Source: a virus
Virus record (IMG/VR): IMGVR_UViG_3300031963_000611
Span: 1 to 31,675 of that record
Length of the DNA: 31,675 nucleotides
Reading direction: 5' to 3' (one strand)
A model generated the notes under the pieces. It saw only the letters and a list, made by a program, of their open reading frames with translations. It did no database searches and was not told the DNA's origin. Positions 22,990 to 28,180 of the stretch are shown one piece after another; position 1 is the stretch's first letter, and each line of letters starts with the position of its first letter. The position numbers were made by a program, and so were the translations under genes.

Positions 22990-23299
22990 ACAGGCCACAC
23001 CTGGCCGCGAAACGGCCGCCGCTTCTCTTCGATTCTGGCAACTCGTATCCGCAGCACTGCTGCCGCATCTCCCAATATTTGCAGTCCCAACACATTGGCG
23101 GGCTACTGGCCGGCCGCAGGTTGGTGACCGCTGCGCGGTAGATCGACTGCGCCCGCAGCAGCGCTTCCTGCAGCTGCACCGTGCCGGTGTCGGCCTCGAT
23201 CTGCAGCTCGGGCTTTGGACCCAGCACAATGCGCGCGTGCCAGTTCCGGTCGAAGCGGCTGCACACCAGCAGCAGACGGCCGGCGTGCAGGCTGATCAC
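22976..23299 (-). CDS. Cysteine-cluster protein, unknown function
   Basis: This 107-residue protein starts with GTG (GTGA overlap with the previous gene). Residues ~1-65 form a beta-rich then helical part (LLLVCSRFDRNWHARIVLG; QLQEALLRAQSIYRAAVTNL). Residues ~69-103 carry CWDCKYWEMRQQCCGYELPE and a final Cys in FAARCGLY, a five-cysteine cluster with C-x2-C spacing that looks like a small zinc or redox site. Short proteins with a C-x2-C-x-x-W pattern and a 'C-x-L-P-E' turn occur in cyanophages. I do not know a function. Confidence 0.6.
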   Translation of the reverse strand: MISLHAGRLLLVCSRFDRNWHARIVLGPKPELQIEADTGTVQLQEALLRAQSIYRAAVTNLRPASSPPMCWDCKYWEMRQQCCGYELPESKRSGGRFAARCGLYVRS

Positions 23300-23526
23300 T
23301 CCTTCTCCCCGTAGCTCGGCAGGTGGAAGAGACGCTCGAGCGTCATGCTGGCCGGCTCGGGCTCACCGGCTGTGACGTGTGCCGCCACCGGATCGGCCGG
23401 GTTGGCCGCCACAAACACGGTTGGCCAGTGCAGCTCCTTCACCACCACCAGGCTGGTGCGGCGACTGCGCACTAGTACCCACAGCGCAGCGCGCTCGAGC
23501 AGGTTGAGGCCGGGCAGGTGCATCAT
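23296..23526 (-). CDS. Hypothetical protein, 76 residues
   Basis: Starting at the ATG-ATG pair at 23526 (ATGA overlap with the DUF3310 gene), the protein reads MMHLPGLNLLERAALWVLVR, then SRRTSLVVVKELHWPTVFVAAN, an Ala/Pro/Glu-rich stretch, and ends ERLFHLPSYGEKE. The first helix is moderately hydrophobic but not a clear membrane span. An upstream in-frame start at 23562 exists, but the overlap favours 23526. The family is not recognised. Confidence 0.55.
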   Translation of the reverse strand: MMHLPGLNLLERAALWVLVRSRRTSLVVVKELHWPTVFVAANPADPVAAHVTAGEPEPASMTLERLFHLPSYGEKE

Positions 23527-23735
23527 CCCTCCAGTTTGCCGAGCAGGCGACGGAGATACCACTGCGCCTTGGCCAGCGACACCGCCTCACCCTTGTGGCG
23601 CTCACGCCAGGTGTACTTGATCACGTTGCCCTTGCAGTAGCCGCGGAACTCCTCGGGCGTCAGCGCAGCCTCGATCGCATCAATGCACTCGATGCCACCT
23701 TGCCGGTAGTGATCCGGGTTGATCTGGTCAGTCAT
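23523..23735 (-). CDS. DUF3310 (SaV-like) protein
   Basis: This 70-residue protein has the clear DUF3310 signature: DHYRQGGIECIDAIEAAL, then FRGYCKGNVIKYTWRERHKGE and LAKAQWYLRRLL. Members are widespread in phages across many hosts. Their biochemical role is not settled to my knowledge, although they often accompany nucleotide-metabolism genes. I chose the start MTDQINPDHY at 23735, which overlaps the HTH gene by 8 bp; an upstream in-frame start at 23792 would add residues with no family resemblance. Confidence 0.9.
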   Translation of the reverse strand: MTDQINPDHYRQGGIECIDAIEAALTPEEFRGYCKGNVIKYTWRERHKGEAVSLAKAQWYLRRLLGKLEG

Positions 23736-23916
23736 CAAGCCATCCCCATGCGATGCGTTTGCAGATGCGCCATGCGTGTTTCTCGTCCACATCGAACTCA
23801 GCCGCCAGCTGGCGGTAGCTCCACCCCTCGGTGCGGAGCCGGCGCAGCTTGCGCACCAGCTCCGGCGTGAGGATCGCGGCGATGTTCTCCTCGCCAGCCT
23901 TGAATGGCCGGCTCAT
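23728..23916 (-). CDS. Small helix-turn-helix protein
   Basis: From the ATG at 23916 the protein has 62 residues: MSRPFKAGEENIAAILTPEL, then VRKLRRLRTEGWSYRQLAAEF and DVDEKHAWRICKRIAW. The segment GWSYRQLAAEFDVDEKHAWRICK is a textbook tri-helical helix-turn-helix of the resolvase/sigma-like type. Such one-domain proteins in phages act as local regulators or as DNA-binding partners of HNH nucleases. It overlaps both neighbours (ATGA upstream, 8 bp downstream). Target sites are unknown. Confidence 0.75.
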   Translation of the reverse strand: MSRPFKAGEENIAAILTPELVRKLRRLRTEGWSYRQLAAEFDVDEKHAWRICKRIAWGWLDD

Positions 23917-24179
23917 CGCCACTTGTCTCCCAGCAGCTGCTGGCGGCAGATCTCGATCGCTGCCCGAGCGGCTGGCTCAGTCATCACCGATTGCGTGCCA
24001 TCGATGCCGTGCATGACAAGCGCCAGAAGCTCGGGATAGGACGTGTCGCGGAAGTTGGCGGCGATGTCGCCGCAGAACTCCTGCCACAGGCCGGTGTAGG
24101 TGCAGCAGGTGCGGCCGCTGCGTTCATACAGCGCGTCCATCATGTCGGCGCGCTGCTGGTCAAGCTGTTGTGCGTTCAT
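23913..24179 (-). CDS. Hypothetical protein, 88 residues
   Basis: This protein begins MNAQQLDQQRADMMDALYER and has a distinctive middle SGRTCCTYTGLWQEFCGDIA, followed by FRDTSYPELLALVMHGIDG and a C-terminal helix (AARAAIEICRQQLLGDKW). It is helical and soluble, with a vicinal Cys-Cys. 'GRTCCTYTGLW' is a motif I have a faint memory of from cyanophage small proteins. Both ends overlap adjacent genes in ATGA form. No function assigned. Confidence 0.6.
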   Translation of the reverse strand: MNAQQLDQQRADMMDALYERSGRTCCTYTGLWQEFCGDIAANFRDTSYPELLALVMHGIDGTQSVMTEPAARAAIEICRQQLLGDKWR

Positions 24180-24373
24180 GGTTCGAGGTGTTGGCGGATG
24201 CGGAGCAGCTCAGCGCAAAGCTGCTGGCGATTGCGGAGCCCAACGTTGCCGCACAGCTGATCGATGCGGATGTCAATCAGCTGGCGGACCCGCTGGCGCT
24301 CCTCAGTCTGACCAGCGGTGAAGGCGCTGGTGTCGCTGAGCAGCTGCTCGATGCGGTGGCGGATGTCGCTCAT
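24176..24373 (-). CDS. Small helical protein, unknown function
   Basis: This 65-residue protein, MSDIRHRIEQLLSDTSAF to RQQLCAELLRIRQHLEP, is almost wholly helical, with leucine and isoleucine at heptad-like spacing, and strongly charged. It probably forms a coiled coil, alone or with a partner from this cluster. It has no membrane segment. The start and stop overlap adjacent genes by 4 bp each. No family recognised. Confidence 0.55.
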   Translation of the reverse strand: MSDIRHRIEQLLSDTSAFTAGQTEERQRVRQLIDIRIDQLCGNVGLRNRQQLCAELLRIRQHLEP

Positions 24374-24693
24374 GGATGATCGATGGTGACGGTGGCGATG
24401 CCATCCAGCGGCACACCAAGGCGATGTGCAGCACCGGCGCTCAGATCCAGGCTCGAGCAGTCACAGCGATCCGTGACGCGCACCGTGAGCACGCGGCCGC
24501 GGTGGCTGACGCGCACCGGCGTGCCGCATGGCAACCATGGATGAGCCGCGCTGATGCCCCAGTGCTCGTAGGTGCCGCCGCAGGCGGTCTGCCGGCCGTG
24601 GTACCAGCCGTCATAGACCGTGGCCGTCACCGATCGCGCGTGGGCTGGCATAGCAGCCAGCAGCAGCGCTGCAGTCAGCAGGTGGCACACCAT
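24370..24693 (-). CDS. Secreted RlpA-like double-psi beta-barrel protein
   Basis: From the ATG at 24693 this is 107 residues. It has a signal peptide (MVCHLLTAALLLAAMPAHA, likely cut before RS), then a double-psi barrel: VTATVYDGWYHGRQTACGG, HWGISAAHPWLPCGTPVRVS, and LTVRVTDRCDCSSLDLSAGA ending in AHRLGVPL. The R-V-x-D-R-x ... LDLS motif is the hallmark of RlpA/expansin-like barrels; in bacterial RlpA it cleaves or binds denuded septal glycan. The SPOR domain of full RlpA is absent. A GTG at 24696 is an alternative start. A phage-encoded periplasmic wall-acting protein could aid lysis, exclude other phages, or affect division. Confidence 0.8.
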   Translation of the reverse strand: MVCHLLTAALLLAAMPAHARSVTATVYDGWYHGRQTACGGTYEHWGISAAHPWLPCGTPVRVSHRGRVLTVRVTDRCDCSSLDLSAGAAHRLGVPLDGIATVTIDHP

Positions 24694-24926
24694 CACGCCA
24701 CCTCCACGGTTGCGCCCGGCCAGCGGTTTTGTGCGTACCGGATCGCGTGGCTTTTGCTCTCAGCACGCGTGATCCACGTCATCGGACGTGCGCCTTGTGG
24801 ATAGACGATCAGCCGAAACTGACGCGTGCGTGCCTTGGCTGCTGGCCGGCTGATGCCTTCGCCATAGCAGCCGCCATCATGTTCATCATTGCGCCATTGG
24901 AAGAGGGCGCCTTTTACATCAGCCAT
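24693..24926 (-). CDS. Hypothetical protein, 77 residues
   Basis: Starting at 24926 the protein reads MADVKGALFQWRNDEHDGG, then RTRQFRLIVYPQGARPMTWITRAES and KSHAIRYAQNRWPGATVEVA. The second half has a strand-helix-strand layout with a W-P turn that also appears in the next gene upstream (25092), suggesting distant paralogues. The longer frame to 24998 adds a Ser/Pro-rich leader unlikely to be real. It overlaps the neighbours by 8 bp and one base. Function unknown. Confidence 0.6.
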   Translation of the reverse strand: MADVKGALFQWRNDEHDGGCYGEGISRPAAKARTRQFRLIVYPQGARPMTWITRAESKSHAIRYAQNRWPGATVEVA

Positions 24927-25092
24927 AGGTGATCGACTCGGTGACGGTATCGGTGTTGATCCATTCGAGATCAGGCCATTGATGGCCGTATTCCTCAAAC
25001 ACTTTTGCCTTGGCGTCCGTGATGCTGACTGCCATCACGCAGTCGATCACGTTCGCGCTCTGAATGCGGAAGTAGTAGCGGCGGTCAGTCAT
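24919..25092 (-). CDS. Hypothetical protein, 57 residues
   Basis: The protein MTDRRYYFRIQSANVIDCVM continues AVSITDAKAKVFEEYGHQWPD and ends with an acidic strand (INTDTVTESITYG). Its compact beta-alpha-beta pattern with a conserved-looking W-P turn resembles the second half of the next gene. Small proteins of this build are common in cyanophages and are of unknown role. The ATG overlaps the preceding micropeptide gene by 8 bp; the longer frame to 25140 is rejected for that reason. Confidence 0.6.
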   Translation of the reverse strand: MTDRRYYFRIQSANVIDCVMAVSITDAKAKVFEEYGHQWPDLEWINTDTVTESITYG

Positions 25093-25216
25093 GCCGCACC
25101 ACCTGCTGCGTGCCGGAGTGTGTGGGCTGGTGGTGGGCACCGGACTCGATGCCGATCATGGCGAACACGCTCGCGGCGATCAGACAGCAGATGGCGTTGT
25201 TGATGTGGTTGATCAT
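25085..25216 (-). CDS. 43-residue membrane or secreted micropeptide
   Basis: This frame reads MINHINNAICCLIAASVFAM, then IGIESGAHHQPTHSGTQQVV and a short end. Residues ~6-22 form a hydrophobic helix with a Cys-Cys pair, followed by a polar, His-rich tail. It could be a membrane anchor or a lipoprotein-like or signal-bearing peptide, although no perfect lipobox is seen. Overlaps of 4 bp (ATGA) and 8 bp with its neighbours support translation. Confidence 0.5.
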   Translation of the reverse strand: MINHINNAICCLIAASVFAMIGIESGAHHQPTHSGTQQVVRHD

Positions 25217-25407
25217 GATGCGAGCGCCACGCGGACGCGGTAACGGGTGATATTGAGGCGGTCGGCGATCTGTCGCTGGCTCAGACCGGTGCGGTGCAGG
25301 ATGCGGACGCGGCGATCGTCGCTGGCAGTGAGCCAGTCGATCACTGCGACCACAAGCAGCAGCGGCAGGATCAGCTTCCAGATCAGCAGCAGGGTGGTGG
25401 CGATCAT
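25213..25407 (-). CDS. Membrane-anchored helix-turn-helix protein
   Basis: This 64-residue protein is the first gene of the reverse cluster. Residues ~2-26 are a strong membrane helix (ATTLLLIWKLILPLLLVVAV). Immediately after, ASDDRRVRILHRTGLSQRQ and IADRLNITRYRVRVALAS form a clear helix-turn-helix of the resolvase or LuxR-like type. The layout predicts a DNA-binding domain held at the inner face of the membrane by a single span, with almost no linker. I recall similar tiny proteins from cyanophages but no known function. As first gene it is well placed to regulate the cluster. Confidence 0.7.
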   Translation of the reverse strand: MIATTLLLIWKLILPLLLVVAVIDWLTASDDRRVRILHRTGLSQRQIADRLNITRYRVRVALAS

Positions 25408-25472
25408 GGCTGGAGTGGATAGGTGTGCCGGACCAACCGGCGGTGTGGGCTTACTTAGGCCGTGTTGGGCTC

Positions 25473-25550
25473 GTGGTGACGCGTCGTGTACCCGGTTCCG
25501 CGGGGGAGATTGTTTAGCGAGGGATCCCCGTCCCTCGTGTCACCACTATA
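25473..25550 (-). promoter_or_regulatory. Probable promoter and operator of the reverse cluster
   Basis: Reading the reverse strand, a -10-like TATAGT (25550-25545) runs straight into GTGGTGAC (25546-25539). The inverse copy of that octamer lies about 66 bp further on, at 25473-25480. Between them GAGGGA/TCCCTC (25519-25524/25531-25536) makes a 6-bp hairpin in the leader. The gap 25408-25582 has no reading frame. The -35 region is not recognisable. The paired octamers look like an operator, possibly for the HTH product, but binding is not shown. Confidence 0.45.
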
Positions 25551-25582
25551 CACCGTAGGCCGCGCACCGTCCACCGCTGCTG

Positions 25583-25864
25583 TCACACTTCGTTACGTCC
25601 CCAGCGGTCGCGCTCCTCCACCGCCTCCACGCGCAGCTTCGTGTGCCCAGCGCTCAGCTCCAGCGGCACGCGCAGCACCGGCTTGTGCATGTGGGCAGCG
25701 CTCCAGCCCACCGCGTAATCAGGCACCGCCACCTCGACCGTGAACCACTTGTGGCCGCAGTCGACGCACACGCGCCGGCGCACGATCTGATCACTCAGTC
25801 GGTTGTTTGTAATCGGCACGCGCAGGGTCGTGCTTGAGCACTTCGGACAGTCCAAGGGCAACAT
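25583..25864 (-). CDS. NrdR-type zinc-ribbon protein
   Basis: From the ATG at 25864 the protein has 93 residues. The first ~45 form a zinc ribbon with C6/C9 and C33/C36 (LDCPKCSS; IVRRRVCVDCGHKWFTVEV), closely following the N-terminal ribbon of NrdR, the bacterial repressor of ribonucleotide reductase genes. The ATP-cone that senses nucleotides in NrdR is missing. The rest (WSAAHMHKPVLRVPLELSAG and a basic-acidic end) is not recognised. Similar short ribbon proteins in phages are thought to act as transcription factors. It lies 175 bp upstream of the reverse cluster and diverges from the gene at 25888. Confidence 0.7.
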   Translation of the reverse strand: MLPLDCPKCSSTTLRVPITNNRLSDQIVRRRVCVDCGHKWFTVEVAVPDYAVGWSAAHMHKPVLRVPLELSAGHTKLRVEAVEERDRWGRNEV

Positions 25865-25887
25865 GGGGGCACTGCGCCCCAAACGGA

Positions 25888-26091
25888 ATGAATTTCGGTG
25901 AATGGATGGCAGTTCAGCTGACAGCTGAACAGCAGTTTGAAATCGAAAAACAAGCCCGCACCCTGATTGCCAGTCCAGATGCAGGCGTGATGGCCGCGGC
26001 GCTCTTGAAGCAAGCCTGCTATCAGCAGCAGCTGCTGCAGCAGGCCGTTCATGAGATCGCCCGCCTTGAGTGCGAGCTGATGGGTCGTTAG
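25888..26091 (+). CDS. NblA-like small protein (tentative)
   Basis: This forward gene stands alone between reverse genes. The 67-residue product reads MNFGEWMAVQLTAEQQFEIE, then KQARTLIASPDAGVMAAALL and KQACYQQQLLQQAVHEIARLE. Two amphipathic helices separated by a short turn, with the L-x-x-E-Q-Q-F-x-I start, recall NblA, the ~60-residue adaptor that triggers phycobilisome breakdown in cyanobacteria and is carried by some freshwater cyanophages. The later NblA positions (such as the aromatic and L-L-K near the end) match less well. A start at 25906 is possible. The stop overlaps the convergent gene's stop (TTAG). Family assignment is an inference. Confidence 0.5.
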   Translation: MNFGEWMAVQLTAEQQFEIEKQARTLIASPDAGVMAAALLKQACYQQQLLQQAVHEIARLECELMGR

Positions 26092-26411
26092 AAGAACGGC
26101 TCTTCCATCACCTCCGCCACCACGCCATCGGTGGCGGCAGCCAAGCTCTGAGCAGCAGCAGCAGCCTGCGGCGGCTCCCATCCCATTGGCGGTTGCGCCA
26201 CAGCGCTCACATAGGCAAGCCCCTTGCTGCTGGTCTTCTTCCAGCCGCTGATCGGTACCTGCACGCTGCCGTATTGATCTGGCGTCTGGCTAAGCACGAA
26301 TGCACAGAACGCATCGAGCTCCTCCACCTTCACGCTCATCATTCCGCTGAAATCCACCTTGCTCTCAGGCTTGGTGGATTTGAAGATCGCCAGGTTCAGC
26401 TTGAAGCTCAT
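26088..26411 (-). CDS. Possible single-stranded DNA-binding-like protein
   Basis: This 107-residue protein is the last gene of the recombination operon. The N-terminal ~75 residues look beta-rich: MSFKLNLAIFKSTKPESK, MMSVKVEELDAFCAFVLSQ, then YGSVQVPISGWKKTSSKGLAYVSAV. The tail is Ala/Gln-rich and ends in an acidic, aromatic tip (VMEEPFF), which recalls the acidic C-terminus of SSB proteins. Small proteins with 'VPISGWKKTS-KG' patterns accompany recombination genes in cyanophages. The SSB-like idea rests on tail composition and context, not on an identified OB-fold. It starts with an ATGA overlap. Confidence 0.5.
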   Translation of the reverse strand: MSFKLNLAIFKSTKPESKVDFSGMMSVKVEELDAFCAFVLSQTPDQYGSVQVPISGWKKTSSKGLAYVSAVAQPPMGWEPPQAAAAAQSLAAATDGVVAEVMEEPFF

Positions 26412-26599
26412 TGCTCTCCGGGGTTGATGGTGTTGGCCTGTTCGTATTGCTCCACCTCGGCCAAGGGGTAGAGCACGAAACCGGGCGTGCGGAAGTACGC
26501 AGGCCCCTTACCGGTCTTGCGCCATCGCAGCAGCGTGTCACGACTGACACCCCACCGCTCGCATAACTGCGTGGCGGTTAAGTAGTCAGAAGATCTCAT
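26408..26599 (-). CDS. Excisionase-type helix-turn-helix protein
   Basis: From 26599 this 63-residue protein begins MRSSDYLTATQLCERWGVSR and continues DTLLRWRKTGKGPAYFRT before a wing and a helix (LYPLAEVEQYEQANT). It is the HTH_17/AlpA-like winged helix found in phage excisionases and regulators. An ATG two codons earlier (26605) is also possible. It overlaps the RecT-like gene by 14 bp. Without an integrase in the window, a regulatory role is as likely as excision. Confidence 0.8.
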   Translation of the reverse strand: MRSSDYLTATQLCERWGVSRDTLLRWRKTGKGPAYFRTPGFVLYPLAEVEQYEQANTINPGEQ

Positions 26600-27254
26600 C
26601 GTCATCCGTTGCAGCGGCTGCTGTTTCAGGCCGCAGCTTGGCATTCAGATCGGCCACGCTTGTGGTTGCCGGTGCTGCGCTCACCGTTACCGGCTGCACG
26701 TCCAACACCTCCTCCTGGCTCTGCATACCGAGCAGCATGTCACTTGCATACAGCCGGCCCCAGAAGGCCGCGGCGCGGTAGCGGATCATCAGCTCCGGCA
26801 TGGTCTGCCACTTGCTGCCGCTCTTGGTGGCCCATCCTTCCTTCTTGGCCATCGCCATGGTGACCGTTGGCCCTTTCAGTTCTTGGCTGCTGGCCAGATC
26901 GGTGGCCACTGCATAGCAGGCCAGGCCATCGCCTTCACCGCTCATCTCAAACCGCAACGGACTGAAGCGGCCGCAGCCGTTCACCATCGCAATGATGAAG
27001 CTGCTGCTCCACGATGGGCGGCCGTGAATCACGTGCAGGTGCTGCATGGCAAGAAATGGGCTGATGCCCATCCGGCCTGCAATCTCGAGCGCGACGAGGC
27101 AGTTGGCAAAGCCCTGCTGCCCTTGGAACTGCGGCGGGATCAGCGTGCTGCTGGCGAGGGCCTTGGCGATACGCTGCGCATCCTCAAATGCTTGGATGCC
27201 TGAGAAGACTGAGCCTCCCGGTTGCGTGGTGGTGAGTGCTGTGGATTCAGTCAT
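26586..27254 (-). CDS. RecT-family single-strand annealing protein
   Basis: This 222-residue protein should anneal complementary strands during phage recombination, working with the nuclease encoded just upstream. Landmarks are AFEDAQRIAKALASSTLIPPQ, NCLVALEIAGRMGISPFLAM (the helical core), QHLHVIHGRPSWSSSFIIAM, VTMAMAKKEGWATKSG and WQTMPELMIRYRAAAFWGR, all typical of RecT/Redbeta-type proteins. The C-terminus is acidic (DDDEIF). The start at 27254 overlaps the previous stop by one base; an in-frame extension to 27311 is not supported. Confidence 0.9.
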   Translation of the reverse strand: MTESTALTTTQPGGSVFSGIQAFEDAQRIAKALASSTLIPPQFQGQQGFANCLVALEIAGRMGISPFLAMQHLHVIHGRPSWSSSFIIAMVNGCGRFSPLRFEMSGEGDGLACYAVATDLASSQELKGPTVTMAMAKKEGWATKSGSKWQTMPELMIRYRAAAFWGRLYASDMLLGMQSQEEVLDVQPVTVSAAPATTSVADLNAKLRPETAAAATDDDEIF

Positions 27255-28090
27255 CAGTACGTCTCGATCTCGGTGAGCTGCTGCTGCGCCCCACTGGCGC
27301 CTGTCATCCAACCCGGCAAGCTGATGGTCTCGATCTGATCGCTGTAGCTCGGCCAGCTGTCAGCAGCACGGCAAACGGCCAGCTTGCCTAGATCCTTCAT
27401 GGCCTGTTCGTAGCCGCGATCAGTCATCACCTCATCAGCGGCATACACCGCTACGGCGTATGGCGCGATCGATTCCACGCAGATGAAGATGAACTGATCA
27501 GGGCGCTTGCCGGTGGCCTGCTCAACCCCGTTCAGATACCAACCGGCCTGCACGTGGTAGCGGTAATCAGCGATGCTGCGCATGAAGCCGCGCGGGCTGG
27601 CGTCTCTGGTGGTTTTGAGATCCACCATGATGCTGCCGTCATCGGTCAGCCAATCCGGCCGGCACTTGCACTCCATCCCATAGGTGGCGTCTGTCCACAT
27701 GTGCGTGGTCTCAGCCTTGCCCGGCAGCCCTAGCAGCATTGCTGCACCGGGATGGCGCATGATGCTGCGCCCCATAGCCATCACCACTTCGGCATCGTCG
27801 GCGGTGATCACGGTCTTGCGCTTGGCAGCGGCCTCGAACGCTGCATAAGACTCCTTGCCTGCCTTGGTGCGGCGATCCATGGCAGGCGCTACGGCGATCT
27901 CTTCATCCCACCTGCTCAGCTCGAGCACGTGTGTGTGAAGCGCAGTGCCAAGGCGCATGGCAGCAGAGGGTTCCGGCGTGATTCGGTTCGGATCCAGGTA
28001 GCGCGACCAGTAGTGCAGCGGTGATCGCGCGATGAGATCCAGATGAGACTTTGAGACAGCCGGATGCGCGTGATACGCGGTGTTGTCCAT
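27254..28090 (-). CDS. RecE-like exonuclease, PD-(D/E)XK fold
   Basis: This 278-residue protein resembles the exodeoxyribonuclease VIII/RecE C-terminal nuclease that makes 3' tails for RecT. It begins MDNTAYHAHPAVSKSHLDLI, then MRLGTALHTHVLELSRWDEE, and carries the active-site row CRPDWL (D146), then VDLKTT (D157, K159), followed by YRYHVQAGWYL (Q181) as in RecB-type nucleases. It is first in the leftward operon and is followed at once by the RecT-like gene. The upstream start at 28102 adds four residues; the ATG at 28090 fits the family better. Confidence 0.85.
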   Translation of the reverse strand: MDNTAYHAHPAVSKSHLDLIARSPLHYWSRYLDPNRITPEPSAAMRLGTALHTHVLELSRWDEEIAVAPAMDRRTKAGKESYAAFEAAAKRKTVITADDAEVVMAMGRSIMRHPGAAMLLGLPGKAETTHMWTDATYGMECKCRPDWLTDDGSIMVDLKTTRDASPRGFMRSIADYRYHVQAGWYLNGVEQATGKRPDQFIFICVESIAPYAVAVYAADEVMTDRGYEQAMKDLGKLAVCRAADSWPSYSDQIETISLPGWMTGASGAQQQLTEIETY

Positions 28091-28092
28091 AG

Positions 28093-28128
28093 TTGCGGGC
28101 AATTGCGGCCAAATACTAGCAGTTGCGG
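28093..28128. promoter_or_regulatory. Phased TTGCGG repeats in a divergent promoter region
   Basis: TTGCGG occurs at 28093, 28103 and 28123, that is 10 and 20 bp apart, on one face of the helix; the last two share the longer core GCA(A/G)TTGCGG. The region separates the leftward recombination operon (start 28090) from the rightward helicase gene (start 28181). A -10-like TAGTAT for leftward transcription lies at 28119-28114. Three phased copies suggest cooperative protein binding. The protein is unknown. Confidence 0.5.
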
Positions 28129-28180
28129 CAGGCTGCGCTACTGTGCCGAGCGCTGGGACACCCAGCCCGATCCTCCGCCT

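Noticed and set aside
22690-23127. Forward open frame across the reverse micro-genes
   Set aside because: Arg/Pro/Ala-rich product typical of a shadow; the reverse frames show overlapping stop-start pairs and better composition.
26408-26599. Excisionase as proof of a temperate phage
   Set aside because: HTH_17-type proteins also act as plain regulators, and no integrase or attachment site is visible in the window.
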